The notes: generated by a model not told the origin, from the sequence alone. Positions 12,122 to 23,299 are shown, numbered from the stretch's first letter. The stretch is 64,000 nucleotides of DNA from Distichodus sexfasciatus (GCA_032718565.1 JAVGVS010000012.1:2420450-2484449); one strand, 5' to 3'. Made by a program: numbers and translations.

Positions 12122-13750
12122 TGTTTATGGTGGGGATGGTGTGCTGCTGACCTCAAATTAGGGACGTTAGGGTCGGTGGAGGGAATACTTTGAAGACCCT
12201 CCCTCAATTCCCACCGACATGTCTTCCCCAGTGTGGAAGCAGAGCTCAGACGAAGGACTCTCCTGTCTCTAGCAGAGGTTGCTGAGGTGGTTAAAAGCCT
12301 CAGTGGACGGCCCTGGGTGGATGAGATTCGGCCCGAGTTTCTCTTAAGGCTCTGGATGTAGCTGTCTGCTGGGACACGCATCTGCAGCATCGCATGGGAC
12401 ATCGGGGCAGTGCCCTGACAGCAGATCAGTGGTGGTCCTCTCTTCTTTTAAGAAAGGGGACCGAGGGTGTGTTCCAACTATAGGGGATAACACTTCAGCC
12501 TCCCTTGTATAAGTCTAATTCAGGGTTCCTGGAGAGGAGGGCCGGATTGTCGAGCCCAGGATTCAGGAGGAGCAGTGTGTTTTCGGCCCTGGTCAGGAAC
12601 AGTGGACCAGCGCTTCTTACACTCTCAGCAGTGGGTCCTGGTGGTATGGAGTTTGCCCAACTAGCTCACATGTGTTTGTGGATCTGAGAAGGCATTTGGA
12701 CCGTGTTCCTCGGGGGAGTTCTGGTGGGAGGCCCGGGAGGCCGGGTGCCGGGCCGCTTTATGCCAGCGGTCCCCAGCCAACGGGTGTCAGAGTTTGGGTC
12801 CGCATTGCCGCAGTAAGCTCTGGACTCGCTTTCAGGTGAGGGGTTGGCTCAGGGCTGCCCTTTTGTCACCGATCTCTGTTCATAACTTTTTATGGATAGA
12901 ATTTCAGGCGCAGCCAGGGCGTTGAGGGAAATCAGTTTGCACTCAGGATCAGGTCTCTGCTTTTTGCAGATGATGGGTCCTGTTGGCTTCATCAGATCGA
13001 GACCTCCAGCTTCTCACTGGAGCAGTTTGTCGGTGTGAAGCGGTTGGGATGAAGATCAGCACTCAAATCCGAGGCTACAGGTTCTCTCAGCCGGAAAGGG
13101 TGGAGTGCTCTCCAAGTCGGGGGAGGGATCCTCTCAAGTGGAGGAGTTGGCATTTCCGGGTCTTGTTCTACGAGGTGGACGGATGGAGTGGGAGATCGAC
13201 AGGCGGATCGGTGCGGCGTCAGCAGTGATGCGGGCGCTGCACCGGCCTGTCATGGTGAAGAAGGAGCTGAGCCAGAAGGCAAAGCTCTCAATTTACTAAT
13301 GATTCCACGCTCCTACCCTCACCTATGGTCATGAGTTGTGGTAGTGACCCAAAGAACTAGGATCGGCTAATCACAAGCGGCCTAAATGAGTTTCTCCGTA
13401 GGGGTGGTATGGGCTTCCTTAGAGGATAGGGTGAGGTAAGTTCAGCCATTCGAGGGGGACTAGAGAACTGCTGCTCCTCCAAGACGAGAGGAGCCAGATG
13501 AGGTGGCTCGGCATCTGGTCAGGATGCCTCCTATGCCTCCTGGGAGGTGTTCTGCATGTTCCACTGGGAGGAGGTCCTGGGAAGCACCTAGACACGCTGA
13601 GATTATATCTCGAGCTGGCCTGGGGAATCCGCTTTTGGGATTCCCCAGAAGAGCAAGGGACGGAGTGGCGTGGTGAGAGGAAGTCTGGGTTTCTGTTAGG
13701 TTAAGTTCTGCCACCCGACCAGAACAGCGGTAGCAATGGATGGATATGGA
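12122..13750 (+). pseudogene. Rex3 reverse transcriptase and C-terminus, forward half
   Basis: Starts in VYGGDGVLLTS and passes in shifting frames through the finger and palm motifs of RTE reverse transcriptase (PGVDEIRPEFL-like at about 12320; a VPLFKKGDRG-like segment at about 12440; a FADD box at 12963-12974). Then come EWEIDRRIGAASAVMRALHRPV and VKKELSQKAKLSIY at 13180-13298, and an RWLG-type endpiece near 13500. Many frameshifts and stops make it non-functional. The end at 13750 is followed directly by the target-site duplication. Confidence 0.9.
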
Positions 13751-13759
13751 TAAACACAG

Positions 13760-14674
13760 CGCTAGGTAGAAAAACTACTAAAATAGTTAGCAGCAGCACT
13801 CCCCCCAAAACTGCTCACCCCAGCCATTCTTAAATACTTCAATAAATCTGATCAGCCATTCCATTCTCCAATCACATTTTTATTGTTGGAACATATATCA
13901 CAGAATAAATATTGCAATGTGATTTTTTTAAATATCTTAAAGCCCTACTGCCAAGAGACAACATAAAGCTCTTAACTAAAGCCGCCTGGAAGCTGTTGTC
14001 AGTCCAGACGAGTCAATTACAGCTCTTATAATAAGTAAAAACATGACCTTCACGTTGAAAAGTTTGTATAGGTTTGGTTTTTGCAAAATAATGAATCTCA
14101 AGTAAACTGCATTCCAGCATTTTCTAGATTTGGCCCTTCACTTATCTCAGATCTTTACTGACCCATGGATTTACCAGATGCATAAGATAAAATGGTAAAA
14201 TAATGTGAAAAGCTTGGTTTGGTAGTAATTTAACTTTCTAGAATGGGCAGATTTGTAGAGATAGTACCTACATAGAAAATAACAATCATTCATCAATAGT
14301 TTTCTTCTACATTTGTTCTAAAATAAGTTCAGATATTTAAATGCAGAACGGCAAAATCGTATCAAAGCCCAAAAAGCTTATGCTTAGCATAAACAGGCAA
14401 GATAATTCTTGTCAAAAATGCCTATAAAATTTTACTTTTATAGACTCATAGTTTTGCCATCTCTAATGAGAAACATTGTGAACGCTGCCAGAATCTTCAA
14501 TGAACACTTGTCATTTTAAAGAAAAACCTTGTGGTGGTGACTGAGGCCCAGCCATAAACTCTTTTTTTGAATCTTTTATATAATAGTAAAATCCTCAGAG
14601 AACATGAGATTTCTCCTATAAAAATAGAGTTCTCCCTTTGTATCAGGCAACATTTCATTTTCCGAACCGCCGTA
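13760..14674. other. Single-copy DNA, nothing recognised
   Basis: AT-rich, with no known repeat or coding signal apart from a short GC-richer patch at 13980-14030. Confidence 0.45.
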
Positions 14675-14998
14675 ATTCCAGCTGGGGTCACGGGGGACCG
14701 GAGCCTATCCCGGCAATCTCGGCTAGCAAGAGACCAGCCCCTGGGCAGGCGCCAACACACCGCAGGGCACAAACACCCAGGCCACTCGCCAGAGTCATCA
14801 ATTAACCTATAACACATGCTTTTGAACTGTGGGAGGAAACTGGAGCACCCAGAGAAACCCACGCAAACACAGGAGAGCATGCAAACTCCACACAGAATGG
14901 CTCCTACGTTCCCGAGTTCAAATCCCAGGACCTTTCAGCCAGAGGCGCAGTTTCTAACCACTGCACCAACGTGTCGCCTCTTTGATGCTGAAACTTGC
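14675..14998 (-). mobile_element. SINE-A (tRNA-derived)
   Basis: Read on the minus strand: tRNA-like head with the B-box-like GATTTGAACTC, then the body with GTGTGGAGTTTGCATGC, TCCCACAGTTC and the GCCTGCCCAG-type segment, ending near AGCTGGAATTAC. The same family occurs at 18.1, 18.6, 19.0, 41.2 and 54.2 kb. Confidence 0.85.
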
Positions 14999-15271
14999 AG
15001 CATACAGCCCTACTTACTATCGCTAAGCTTACAAGAGCATTAAATCCACTATCACAGCATAACACAAAAATTCATTTTTGTGTAGACAGTATAAAGAGGA
15101 GGAAAACATTCTGCGCAGATGCTGGTACACACTCAGCCCCCTCTCTCTCTTTCCCTTCAAAGCCCAAAAACCTTACCTTTGATTTTCCTTTTTCCTTCTG
15201 TAGCACAGCCATCTGGCAGGAAGTGAGAAGAGATCATAGAGATAGGGAGCTGAACTCAGATAGAAAGAAAG

Positions 15272-15315
<44 letters not shown>

Positions 15316-15325
15316 AGATGGACAG

Positions 15326-15386
<61 letters not shown>

Positions 15387-15866
15387 GAGAGAGAGACGAT
15401 GAGCATATTAAAAGAGAGATGAAGAGAAAGACAGATGGACAGAGAGAGATGGAGGGGAAGAGAAAGAGAGAGCAAGCGAGAGACAGGCAGACTGAGTGAT
15501 AGAAGAAAAGAGAGGGAGACAGGGAGTGGAAGAGAGTAAGAGAAATGAGGAGAGACAGTGACGGACAGAATAAGCCAGAGAGAGATGGACACAGAGAGAG
15601 AGAAAGAGAGAGAGAAGGATGAAAAGACTGAGCTGGAGAGAGACTATCATGAAGATAGACAGAGACACATGAAGAGAGACATGAAGAAAGATGTACAGGT
15701 TGTGAGGGGAGAGAGAGATGGACAAAGAGTGTGTGTGTGTGAGAGAAAGATTCTGAGAGAAGGGGACAGATTGTGAAATAGGAGCCTGAAAAGAGAAACG
15801 AAAAGAGAGAGTTGATGGGAGAGACAGAGAGAAAGATGGACAGTTTGTAATGGGGGGAGGGGGGGG
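15272..15866. repeat. 0.6-kb purine tract (GA-rich) ending in a G-run
   Basis: The plus strand is almost pure purine from about 15272 to 15840, with perfect (GA)n runs at about 15277-15313 and 15331-15398. It ends in six Gs, one A and eight Gs (15852-15866). The minus-strand open frames made of Ser-Leu repeats (up to 279 codons) are translations of it. Long mirror-symmetric purine tracts can form intramolecular triplexes, and the G-run may form a quadruplex. Confidence 0.95.
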
Positions 15867-15867
15867 A

Positions 15868-16022
15868 TGCAGCGCATGATGCTGCTGCTGCAGAGTGATT
15901 AATCAGGCTAATCTGGAGGGAGAGTGTATTTAGAAGTCCATTAGCCTGCTGTGACCTGCGTAGATCGCTGCAGTTGGCAACGCAGAGCTGACCCTCATAC
16001 TCACCCTTGCCAGCAGATGGAT
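15868..16022. other. Candidate conserved non-coding island
   Basis: A compact non-repetitive segment with GTGATTAATCAGGCTAATC (two homeodomain-type TAATC sites) and the E-box-like CAGCAGATGG, lodged between the purine tract and a (TG)n run. Function is inferred from composition only. Confidence 0.3.
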
Positions 16023-16028
16023 GAGCTG

Positions 16029-16060
16029 TGTGTGTGTGAGTGTGTGTGTGTGTGTGTGTG
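16029..16060. repeat. (TG)n microsatellite
   Basis: A run of TG dinucleotides. Confidence 0.95.
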
Positions 16061-16194
16061 AGAGGGTGGGGGGAAGACGAGGAGAGCACCAGCATGTGCT
16101 ATTAAGACAAGAGAGACACAAGGAGCAACATAGCACCAGCATCCCATTACATAAGCCCACTGTGCCATCTGAGACCTTCTGCCACACACAAACA

Positions 16195-17290
16195 AACACA
16201 CAATGCCTTATACATACACCAGCTCACACACACACACTTCTTTGTATTACTATCTTTGTTATTACTTCGATAGACTCCCATAATGACTAAAGTACATAAT
16301 TGTACACCTACACCTAATCCCAACTCCTAACCTTAACTCAGTAACCAAAAGCACATCTTTACTCTTGTTTCTCAATTAAACAAGCACTTTTCTATAAAGT
16401 CATTTTCTCCTCATGGGGACCTCTCAGATGTCCCCACAAAGCCCAAAAAACGGCTAAAAGTGATTTTAGACAAAAGGTCCCCACAATGCAATAAATACAT
16501 GAACACACACACACACACACACAATGCCTTATACATACACCAGCTCCTCTCTCACACACACGCGTCTTATACAGATGTCCCCACAAAGCCCCAAAAAACA
16601 GATAAAAGTGATTTTAGGGGACAAAAAGGTCCCCACAATGCAATAAATACATGAACACACACACACACACACACACACAATGCCTTATACATACACCAGC
16701 TCTCTCTCACACACACGCGTCTTATACAGATGTCCCCACAAAGCCCCAAAAAACAGATAAAAGTGATTTTAGGGGACAAAAAGGTCCCCACAATGTGATA
16801 AATACATGAACACACACAAACAATGCCTTATACATACACCAGCTCTCTCACACACACACACACACGCAATGCCTTATACATACACCAGCTCTCACACACA
16901 CACACACACACACACACGCATCTTATACATACACCAGCACACACGCAATGTTGTATGTCATATACCAGCCCAAACACACACACACACACACTATATAAGT
17001 TCTTATATATTGCACATATACACACTCGACCTCACAATTTCTTATACATGGACACACTCAAAACTCAGTCACGCAGATACACTGTGAAAATTTCAACTTC
17101 TCTATCATATTCACGTTTACACTGTGTACTTCACTGAGCACACTGACTGTAGTCCAATGTCTCTCACAGGCACATACACACACACGCACACATACACACA
17201 GTACTATACTCACTCAATCTCAAATACACACGCTATTTCTTATACATATACACACCCACACTTACACACCCGAACACAACATTTGCACTA
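16195..17290. repeat. CA-rich tandem array of about 150-bp units in an interspersed repeat
   Basis: The segment from 16240 to 16500 matches the common fish interspersed repeat containing TGTCCCCACAAAG and GGTCCCCACAATG, followed by (CA)n. A unit made of (CA)n, AATGCCTTATACATACACCAG, then the two CCCCACAA motifs recurs: TGTCCCCACAAAGCCC at 16429, 16576 and 16731 (spacing 147 and 155 bp) and AAGGTCCCCACAATG at 16474, 16626 and 16781. Shorter CA blocks with the CTTATACATACACCAG motif continue to about 16935. Confidence 0.9.
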
Positions 17291-17540
17291 AAATTTCCTC
17301 TTACACTAGTATTCTCTCTTTCTCTCCTTCTCCTCCACTCACACACAGAACCACGCTTACACACACAAAATTTATATCATGTACTTTTCTGCACATACTG
17401 ATTTGAATCGAATCTCTCTTTCTCTCATACACAAAAAGCGTATTGAGATTTTCCGCTTTGCTGAGCCTACTGTTCTCCATCAAAACTCTCTCTCACTCTC
17501 TCGCTTTGTGTCACTCACACAAACGACACTCACAAACATG
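17291..17540. repeat. Degenerate CA/TC-rich repeat, first block
   Basis: Contains two copies (about 17382 and 17452) of a decayed motif of the form TTT..TGAGCATACTGA....ATC.AATCTCTCTCTCACA. Another copy lies at 17125, and two more beyond the SINE cluster at about 19500 and 19650. Confidence 0.55.
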
Positions 17541-17542
17541 GG

Positions 17543-17712
17543 TATTTGTCATTGTGAACACACCACAAAATCTGACCTCTGCATCTGACCCATCCATGAA
17601 GGAGCAATGGGCAGCACCCGGGAAGCAGTGCTCAGTGGAACCTTTACCAATCTGGAATTCGAATCGGCTACTTTCTGATTACAGAACGAATGCCCTAACC
17701 GTTACTCTACCA
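17543..17712 (-). mobile_element. SINE-B (tRNA-derived)
   Basis: Minus orientation: 3' end TTTGTCATTGTGAACAC, body GACCCATCCATGAAGGAGC, B-box-like ATTCGAATCGG, head GGTTAGGGCATTCG. It matches the other SINE-B copies; the AGTTACCACTGAGG segment is partly deleted. Confidence 0.85.
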
Positions 17713-18129
17713 GTATTATTTTTCATGATTAGGGTTGTAGCACGATAAAACACTTTATTGCTATAATCTATGCTTTTTCTCTCTTTACAAAGACATGCAT
17801 TTTCAACTACCAGGTGTCTCTGATTGGTGTTGCATTGCCAGAAGTGGCATTTGATAGGCTCATGTCATCACAGTAAACTCTTGGCAGCTCCAAGATGGAG
17901 TGTGAGGATAGAGTCCATCTTGGTAAAGATGCAAGAATCCATGGCCATGGCCAAGTGTATGAATCTGAAAGGTAAAACAAAGAGAACTTAAGCATATGAG
18001 TGTAACTAATGCAAGCAGAAATCAGAACACTCTATAACTTTAAAACATCATTGAAACCTTATTCTAATTTGACTTTACATTGTTAAAAAATATAGGTTCT
18101 TATATTACTTTTAACATCTGTTTCATTCA

Positions 18130-18390
18130 GCCATTCATTCATTCATTCATTATCCGGACCCCTTAATCCCTTTTGGGGTTGCGTGGACCGGAGCCTATCC
18201 CAGGAACTACGGGCGCAAGGTGGGGACCAACCCTGGGCAGGCACCAACATGCCACAGGGCACACACTCACACAATCACACTCACATTTACACCTTACTGG
18301 GCCAATTATGAGTCACCAATTCACCTACAGTGCATGCTTTTGGACTGTGGGAGGAAACTGGAACCCCCGGAGAAAACCCATGCTCCATGA
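18130..18390 (-). mobile_element. SINE-A, tRNA head missing
   Basis: Begins with the (ATTC)n tail in reverse and runs through CGGAGCCTATCCCAGGA, ACTGTGGGAGGAAACTGG and AGAAAACCCATG. It stops there, where a SINE-B begins, so the head was lost at or before that junction. Confidence 0.85.
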
Positions 18391-18392
18391 CC

Positions 18393-18608
18393 GGAAGATT
18401 GCAAGTTCAAGTCCTGGACCAGTAAAGCTACCACTATGATATTCATAAGTAAGCTACCATCCCCAAGCACTGATCCCTGGAAGCTGCCAAAATACTGCCC
18501 GCTGCTCCTACATGAATGCATCAAATGTAGGGTTCACATTTTGTTGTGGTGCACTGTGTGCTGTGTCATTTTGTGGACAAATAATCACTCACTTAAATCA
18601 CTTAATTC
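18393..18608 (+). mobile_element. SINE-B
   Basis: Plus orientation: TTGCAAGTTCAAGTCCTGG (B-box region), CCATCCCCAAGCACTG, ATGAATGCATCAAATG, GTGGTGCACTGTG. It ends in CAAATAATCACTCAC with further TCACTTA-type tail units. Confidence 0.85.
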
Positions 18609-18610
18609 AC

Positions 18611-18935
18611 TTACAAAGCAACACAGTGGTTAATGCTGTTGCCTCACAACAAGAAGGTCCTTGGTTCGACCACTGTGTCAGTCATGGGGCCTTTCTGTGT
18701 GGAGTCTGTGTACACTCCCTGTGTTTGTAAGGGTTTTCTCCAGGTGCATGCACTATACAGTAGGTTGGTTGGTTACTCTAAATTGTCCTGTTAATTCCAA
18801 TTAGTGTGAATGTGATTGTGTGTGCCCTGCAGTGTGCTGGTGTCCACCAAGGGTTGGTCACTGCCTCGTGATTCCTGCAAACCCAATTGGGATTAGGTGC
18901 CTCAGACAAAGAATGAATGAGTGTTCTGTAGTATG
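18611..18935 (+). mobile_element. SINE-A
   Basis: Head ACACAGTGGTTAATGCTG (A-box region) and GGTTCGACC (B box), then the TCTGTGTGGAGTCTG body, ending in GAATGAATGAG. Confidence 0.85.
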
Positions 18936-18962
18936 AATATTAAGTATTACTGGATGAAACTG

Positions 18963-19268
18963 GGGCGGCACAGTCACACAGTGGTTAGTGCCGTCACCTC
19001 ACAGTGAGAAGGTCCTGAGTTCAAACCCCGGGGCGGCCGTAGGGCCTTTCTGTGTGGAGTTTGCATGCTCCCCCCGTGTTTGCATGGGTTTTCTCTGTGA
19101 ACTTCGGTTTCCTCCCACAGTCCAAAAGCATGCACTGTAGGTTGACTGATGACTATTAATTGGCCTTGTAAGATGTGAATGTGATTGTGTGAGTGTGTGT
19201 GCCCTGTGGTGTGTTGGCTCCTGCCCAGGGTTAGTCCCTGCGTTGCGCCCATAGATGATGAATGAATG
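18963..19268 (+). mobile_element. SINE-A
   Basis: Head GGGGCGGCACAG...GTGGTTAGTGCCG, B box GAGTTCAAACCCC, body TTCCTCCCACAGTCC, tail GATGAATGAATGGATG. It follows another SINE-A in the same orientation after about 30 bp. Confidence 0.9.
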
Positions 19269-19299
19269 GATGAAGCTTTTAAAGTAGTTAGCGACTTTT

Positions 19300-19587
19300 C
19301 TCTGTAGCTTGTAATGTAACTAACTACTGTATTAAATCAGTAGCTTGGCTGGAGATGAACTACTTTTATTCTGAATTAACTTGCTCAAAAGCTCAAATCT
19401 GAACACACTGAATACACCTGTATACACACACATACACTGATCGACATTCTGTGTCCCTTTCCTTCACACACATGCAACACAACACCCTCAAACGTTTTTG
19501 CTTTACCGAACATACTGAAAAATAGATCAACTCTCTCTCACACTCTCACACACAAAGTCACACTCACTAGTGCATGCAGCTGTATAC

Positions 19588-19621
<34 letters not shown>

Positions 19622-19770
19622 ACATGCATACGCTATCTAGACTTTGTGCTTTATTGAGCATACTGATCTAAATCAAATCTCTGTCTTGCACAAACTCACA
19701 GTCACTTCTGCATGCACCCGTACACCAACACACACACTAACACACTCGAATACTTTATAATGGCACAGAT
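19300..19770. repeat. CA-rich degenerate repeat, second block
   Basis: (CA)n runs at about 19590-19618. The motif shared with 17.1-17.5 kb lies at about 19500 (GCTTTACCGAACATACTGA) and 19650 (GCTTTATTGAGCATACTGA). Confidence 0.6.
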
Positions 19771-19779
19771 TCTGGCACG

Positions 19780-20080
19780 CCCTTTGGAGAGACATGGGAA
19801 GTGATGAGCCTTGTAGCATCTGATGCAGTTTTAATGTCGCTCTTGGCATTTACAGAGGCGTATTTTCGCCACCCTATTCCTGACCGACCGGTTCTTGGAG
19901 AGCAGGGCCCATCACTTTAAATTTACGAGCGCACTTGCAACGACACACCAATAATAACGGTTGCGTTGCTGCCTTCCCCTTAATGCCAGTTCTAAGGTTC
20001 GAGTTGCCTCCTACAATATTTGACACATTGTTTTTAGGGAAAGTGACACCGTAGTCGGACTGCAAAATGAAGCATCCGCA
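19780..20080. other. Candidate conserved non-coding island
   Basis: Non-repetitive, GC-richer than its surroundings, no coding signal. Regulatory function is inferred only. Confidence 0.25.
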
Positions 20081-20178
20081 CAGCACAATACCTTGTTAAT
20101 GTGTGAAGGAGGGAAAGATTTACTTTGCTTGTGTTGTGAAGAGACGGGTTTGATAGCCAAGCGCCCAGTGTGAGGAAA

Positions 20179-20378
20179 GGTACATTGCTCATGAGTACCT
20201 CAGTGGTGCCTTTACCAGTCCCGGATTCTAACCAGTGACCTTCTGATCACGTGGCGAATGCCCTAACCATTACATTACCAATTGCCCTGTAACTGTAATA
20301 AAGCTAACTGAGTATGTACACAGGGAGCATTGCTTGTTAATGGTACCTTGTTTATGAGTACCTCAGTGGCACCGGAAG
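20179..20378 (-). mobile_element. SINE-B fragments (two)
   Basis: 20179-20289 contains CATGAGTACCTCAGTGG through the B-box and head regions in minus orientation. A second scrap at 20337-20375 repeats GGTACCTTG..ATGAGTACCTCAGTGG. Confidence 0.75.
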
Positions 20379-20379
20379 T

Positions 20380-22689
20380 CACGGGAATTCTGAGCCTGGG
20401 TTTGGTTTTTGCTTTTTTCCCTCCATTTTCCCACTCATTATTATCCTCACGTTCCTTGTTTAATTGCTCCACTCAGTTTGCATGCTTATTTGTTGAAAGT
20501 TTAATTCTCTCGTTTCGGTTCAATTTCTCCCCCGTTTTTCCCCATATTTTAGCCAGCGTGATTTTTTTCAGAATGCTTCTTGAAACCACCACAACCAATG
20601 GACTGAGCTACAGTCTTCGATTTGCTGTGTCAAGAGGATTTCCTGCCTGTCTGTACTGAATTCCTAAGTTTGTTGAACTGTGTCTGACTTTCTGATGAGT
20701 GACTTTAGTTCTGGATTTCAGCACGAACTTTAGTCTGTGTCCATGAGTTCATTTTGCTCATTAAAAACCTGAATTTTTTCTGATAACTGCTGGAAATGTG
20801 TCTCATGTTTTGAGTGAATACCAGCTAAACCTGGCTAAAGTACTTCATAAAGTTTCAAAAATTAGGCTATACGTATATAACAAGGACATATATCTACACC
20901 TTCAGTATGGTTCTCAGTTTATTTGCAATATAAAATAAGGTTTAGACATGAACTAGTCAGTTTTTTAAAGATTACTTCTCTCACACTTTAAAATTTACTT
21001 TTACAAATGATGGGCCAATTTGACCTCAAGAAGTCCTGAAATATTACATTTTGTAAAATCCCACTTTTTTTGGTGAGGGCACGGTTACAAGCTCACTCGA
21101 TGCTGAAATGTTGTGCTTCTGGAATTGGCACTGCATATTCCAAAATAACAAAACTGGACCCTAAGCAGTTTTCTGCAGTAAAAACAATGGGCCATTAGTT
21201 TAAGCACTGAAACACAATCAATACTGTACATGGCCCACTTCCATGAACACTTTGAGTTGGGACCACTGTTAATAATCAGGGCCTGATGATCAATGGTTTT
21301 GGAATCTGGCATGAATGCAGGATTAAAATCTCAAAGATCTTAATCACATTATTAATTATAACCTCTGCTCATCTGACACATGCCATTTACTTGATGGGGT
21401 TACAACAGCACAAAGGACATGATGAAGTGAAGTAATATTTTATCAGAGAGCACAACAGGAAATGACTCAGAGCCAAAATGGAGGAAATTGTTCTCCAACT
21501 TCTCACTAAATCACAGATGACTTGTTATTACTGCGGGATCGCATCCAAGAATAGTGCAGTTAAATAAGCAGTGAAAGTAGCTGCCTCAGTTTATCTTCTT
21601 TTTAGGTAGGAGCAATATACCGCAGAGTCCACCGATGAGGGATTTTTAAGACCAATGCCAGTTGATAATAAAAGCTAAAAATATAATTACTGTATATAGT
21701 GGCTGATACGTTTTCTTTCCAGAAACAAAGATTTTCTTTGAAATCTATTCATTAAGAAAACACAACAGTTATATATTATTATTATTATTACAGAATAGTA
21801 ACCGTGAAGTTGCTGTGTCCCCTTCAGTGCCCAAACTATGCAATGACCACATTTCTTTTAAAATTTACATTTATCAGCAATTATAACTGCAAATATAGAT
21901 TTTGCATTGGACTGGGTTGCAGTGTGTAACTGGACACATAAACAAGCCTAATTTCTTCTATAAAATATACAGTTTTAATTGCAATCACAGTATTGGCTAG
22001 AAAGTTTGCAATTAGATGTTGCCAAATCATTACAATTATTGTTGCATAAAAAAAGAAATATGCAAGTGGCACCACATTTGTCTCAGTTGGGTAAATGTAT
22101 TCAAGAGTTTATCTCAGTTTCTAAACAAATCACGTCTTTGGGGAAAAAACTTATAATTGCAAAATAAAGCCATAAAGTGGTTAAAATTGCAAACTGAGTG
22201 GCATTTTATAGTAGTTCTTTTTTGCATTTGATTCCATTTGAGCCCCTGGATTGTTTTCTCTCCTGTTATCTCGTGTTTATAACATTTGATTTTGGCTAGC
22301 AATGTGGATTCGTTTATGTGGCCTATGTATCGTTCATTGTACTTACTTCATCATGGCATTTGAAAGTCTGTAGTTACAGACAAGACTGTAGCTGAAGACT
22401 GCAGCTCTTGAATAAATATTGGACCCAAATGACAGCTCTCACAGTTCCTTTAATAATTATCGTGGTCCATCTCAGTTCTGGATCCTAGAATCATCATTTT
22501 CCAACCCATTAGCGATGGCCAACGCTCTCAAATATCTAACCTGCCTCTATGATTCCTGGTTTTATTTTCAGCTTTATTTTTCCCCTTTCCAATCAACCCG
22601 TAAATGTCATCACTCACTGTCGATCTAATAGCCCTCTTCTATTAAAATGAGTACAACTAACCCGTCTTTACTTCCTATTTTGGAATGGT
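20380..22689. other. 2.3 kb without recognised features
   Basis: AT-rich single-copy DNA. 20680-20830 (AAAAACCTGAATTT, then GTGTCTCATG) faintly recalls the end of a retroelement, but I could not define an element. Confidence 0.4.
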
Positions 22690-23060
22690 GAGGTAAGTGC
22701 CTGGCAGCTATTAATCATTTGCGTCTTAATTATCCTGCCGTGGTGTTTCAATTAGCCCCAAACAGACATTAACATTTGGATAACGGCATCCGGCATATTG
22801 AGACGTTGGCCAATTGATCCGTCTCATGCTCCCGGGCCAAAGGGATGCACCATAAAAAGCGATATTATTAATTAAAGGTCACGAGGAGAGGGGTTTGGGT
22901 GTCGGATCGATAGAGCAGTGAGGAGTAATCGCTTCGGCAGTGGAACAAAAGAGAGCATTTAGAAATGCCACTGATGCTACCGCTCGTCTCTCCAGAGCCG
23001 CTAAGTGCTTTAATGAAGTAGGTGAGGATAAGCTCTTATTAAAACTCTTATGAAAACGGA
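22690..23060. other. Candidate conserved non-coding island
   Basis: A dense, non-repetitive block with several TAATTA/ATTAAT sites, GGCCAATTGATC, a nuclear-receptor-like AAAGGTCACGAGG and GGATCGATAG. No exon signature is seen. This is the most enhancer-like composition in the window; conservation must be tested. Confidence 0.4.
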
Positions 23061-23299
23061 TGCGTGGGGAGGGTTTGGTGGCTTACCGCATTGTATTCTA
23101 CATCGCTGTACTTTAACAGATGAAATCCCGCCGTGCAGAACAGCAGATCTTGAGGGAAAGCTGGGATGAAGAGTGCTCAATGTAACATGTTTTGCTACAC
23201 TAATAAGACGCATGAGATGAAGTTGAGCTGGAGGCAAACTACCTGCACTTTACTAATTTAAAACATACAAAATAGACCAGTAAGAAAGAAATAAACACA

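Larger units (their letters stand above)
10446..13759 (+). mobile_element. Near-full-length Rex3 (RTE clade) LINE with 5' inversion
   Basis: The whole insertion lies between two copies of TAAACACAG (10446-10454 and 13751-13759), a 9-bp target-site duplication. Inside, the first half (10455 to about 12121) is Rex3 5' UTR, endonuclease and linker in minus orientation. The second half (about 12122-13750) is reverse transcriptase, C-terminal domain and 3' end in plus orientation. The two halves meet in the protein exactly (GKQCSINT, then VYGGDGVLL), so almost nothing was lost. The site known from Rex3 survey PCR, CAGGGCTGCCC followed by TTTTGTCACCG, lies near 12850. The 3' end has the GGATGGAT-type tail. 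Confidence 0.93.

Noticed and set aside
15173..16201. Long minus-strand open frames up to 279 codons made of Ser-Leu and His-Thr repeats
   Set aside because: They are translations of GA and TG/CA microsatellites; there is no complex sequence or domain.
16310..16345. CCTAACCTTAAC-like stretch considered as an interstitial telomere repeat
   Set aside because: Too degenerate and short; it belongs to the dispersed repeat containing the CCCCACAA motifs.
17730..17760. AGGGTTGTAGCACGATAAAA considered as a hAT terminus
   Set aside because: No inverted partner or 8-bp duplication nearby.
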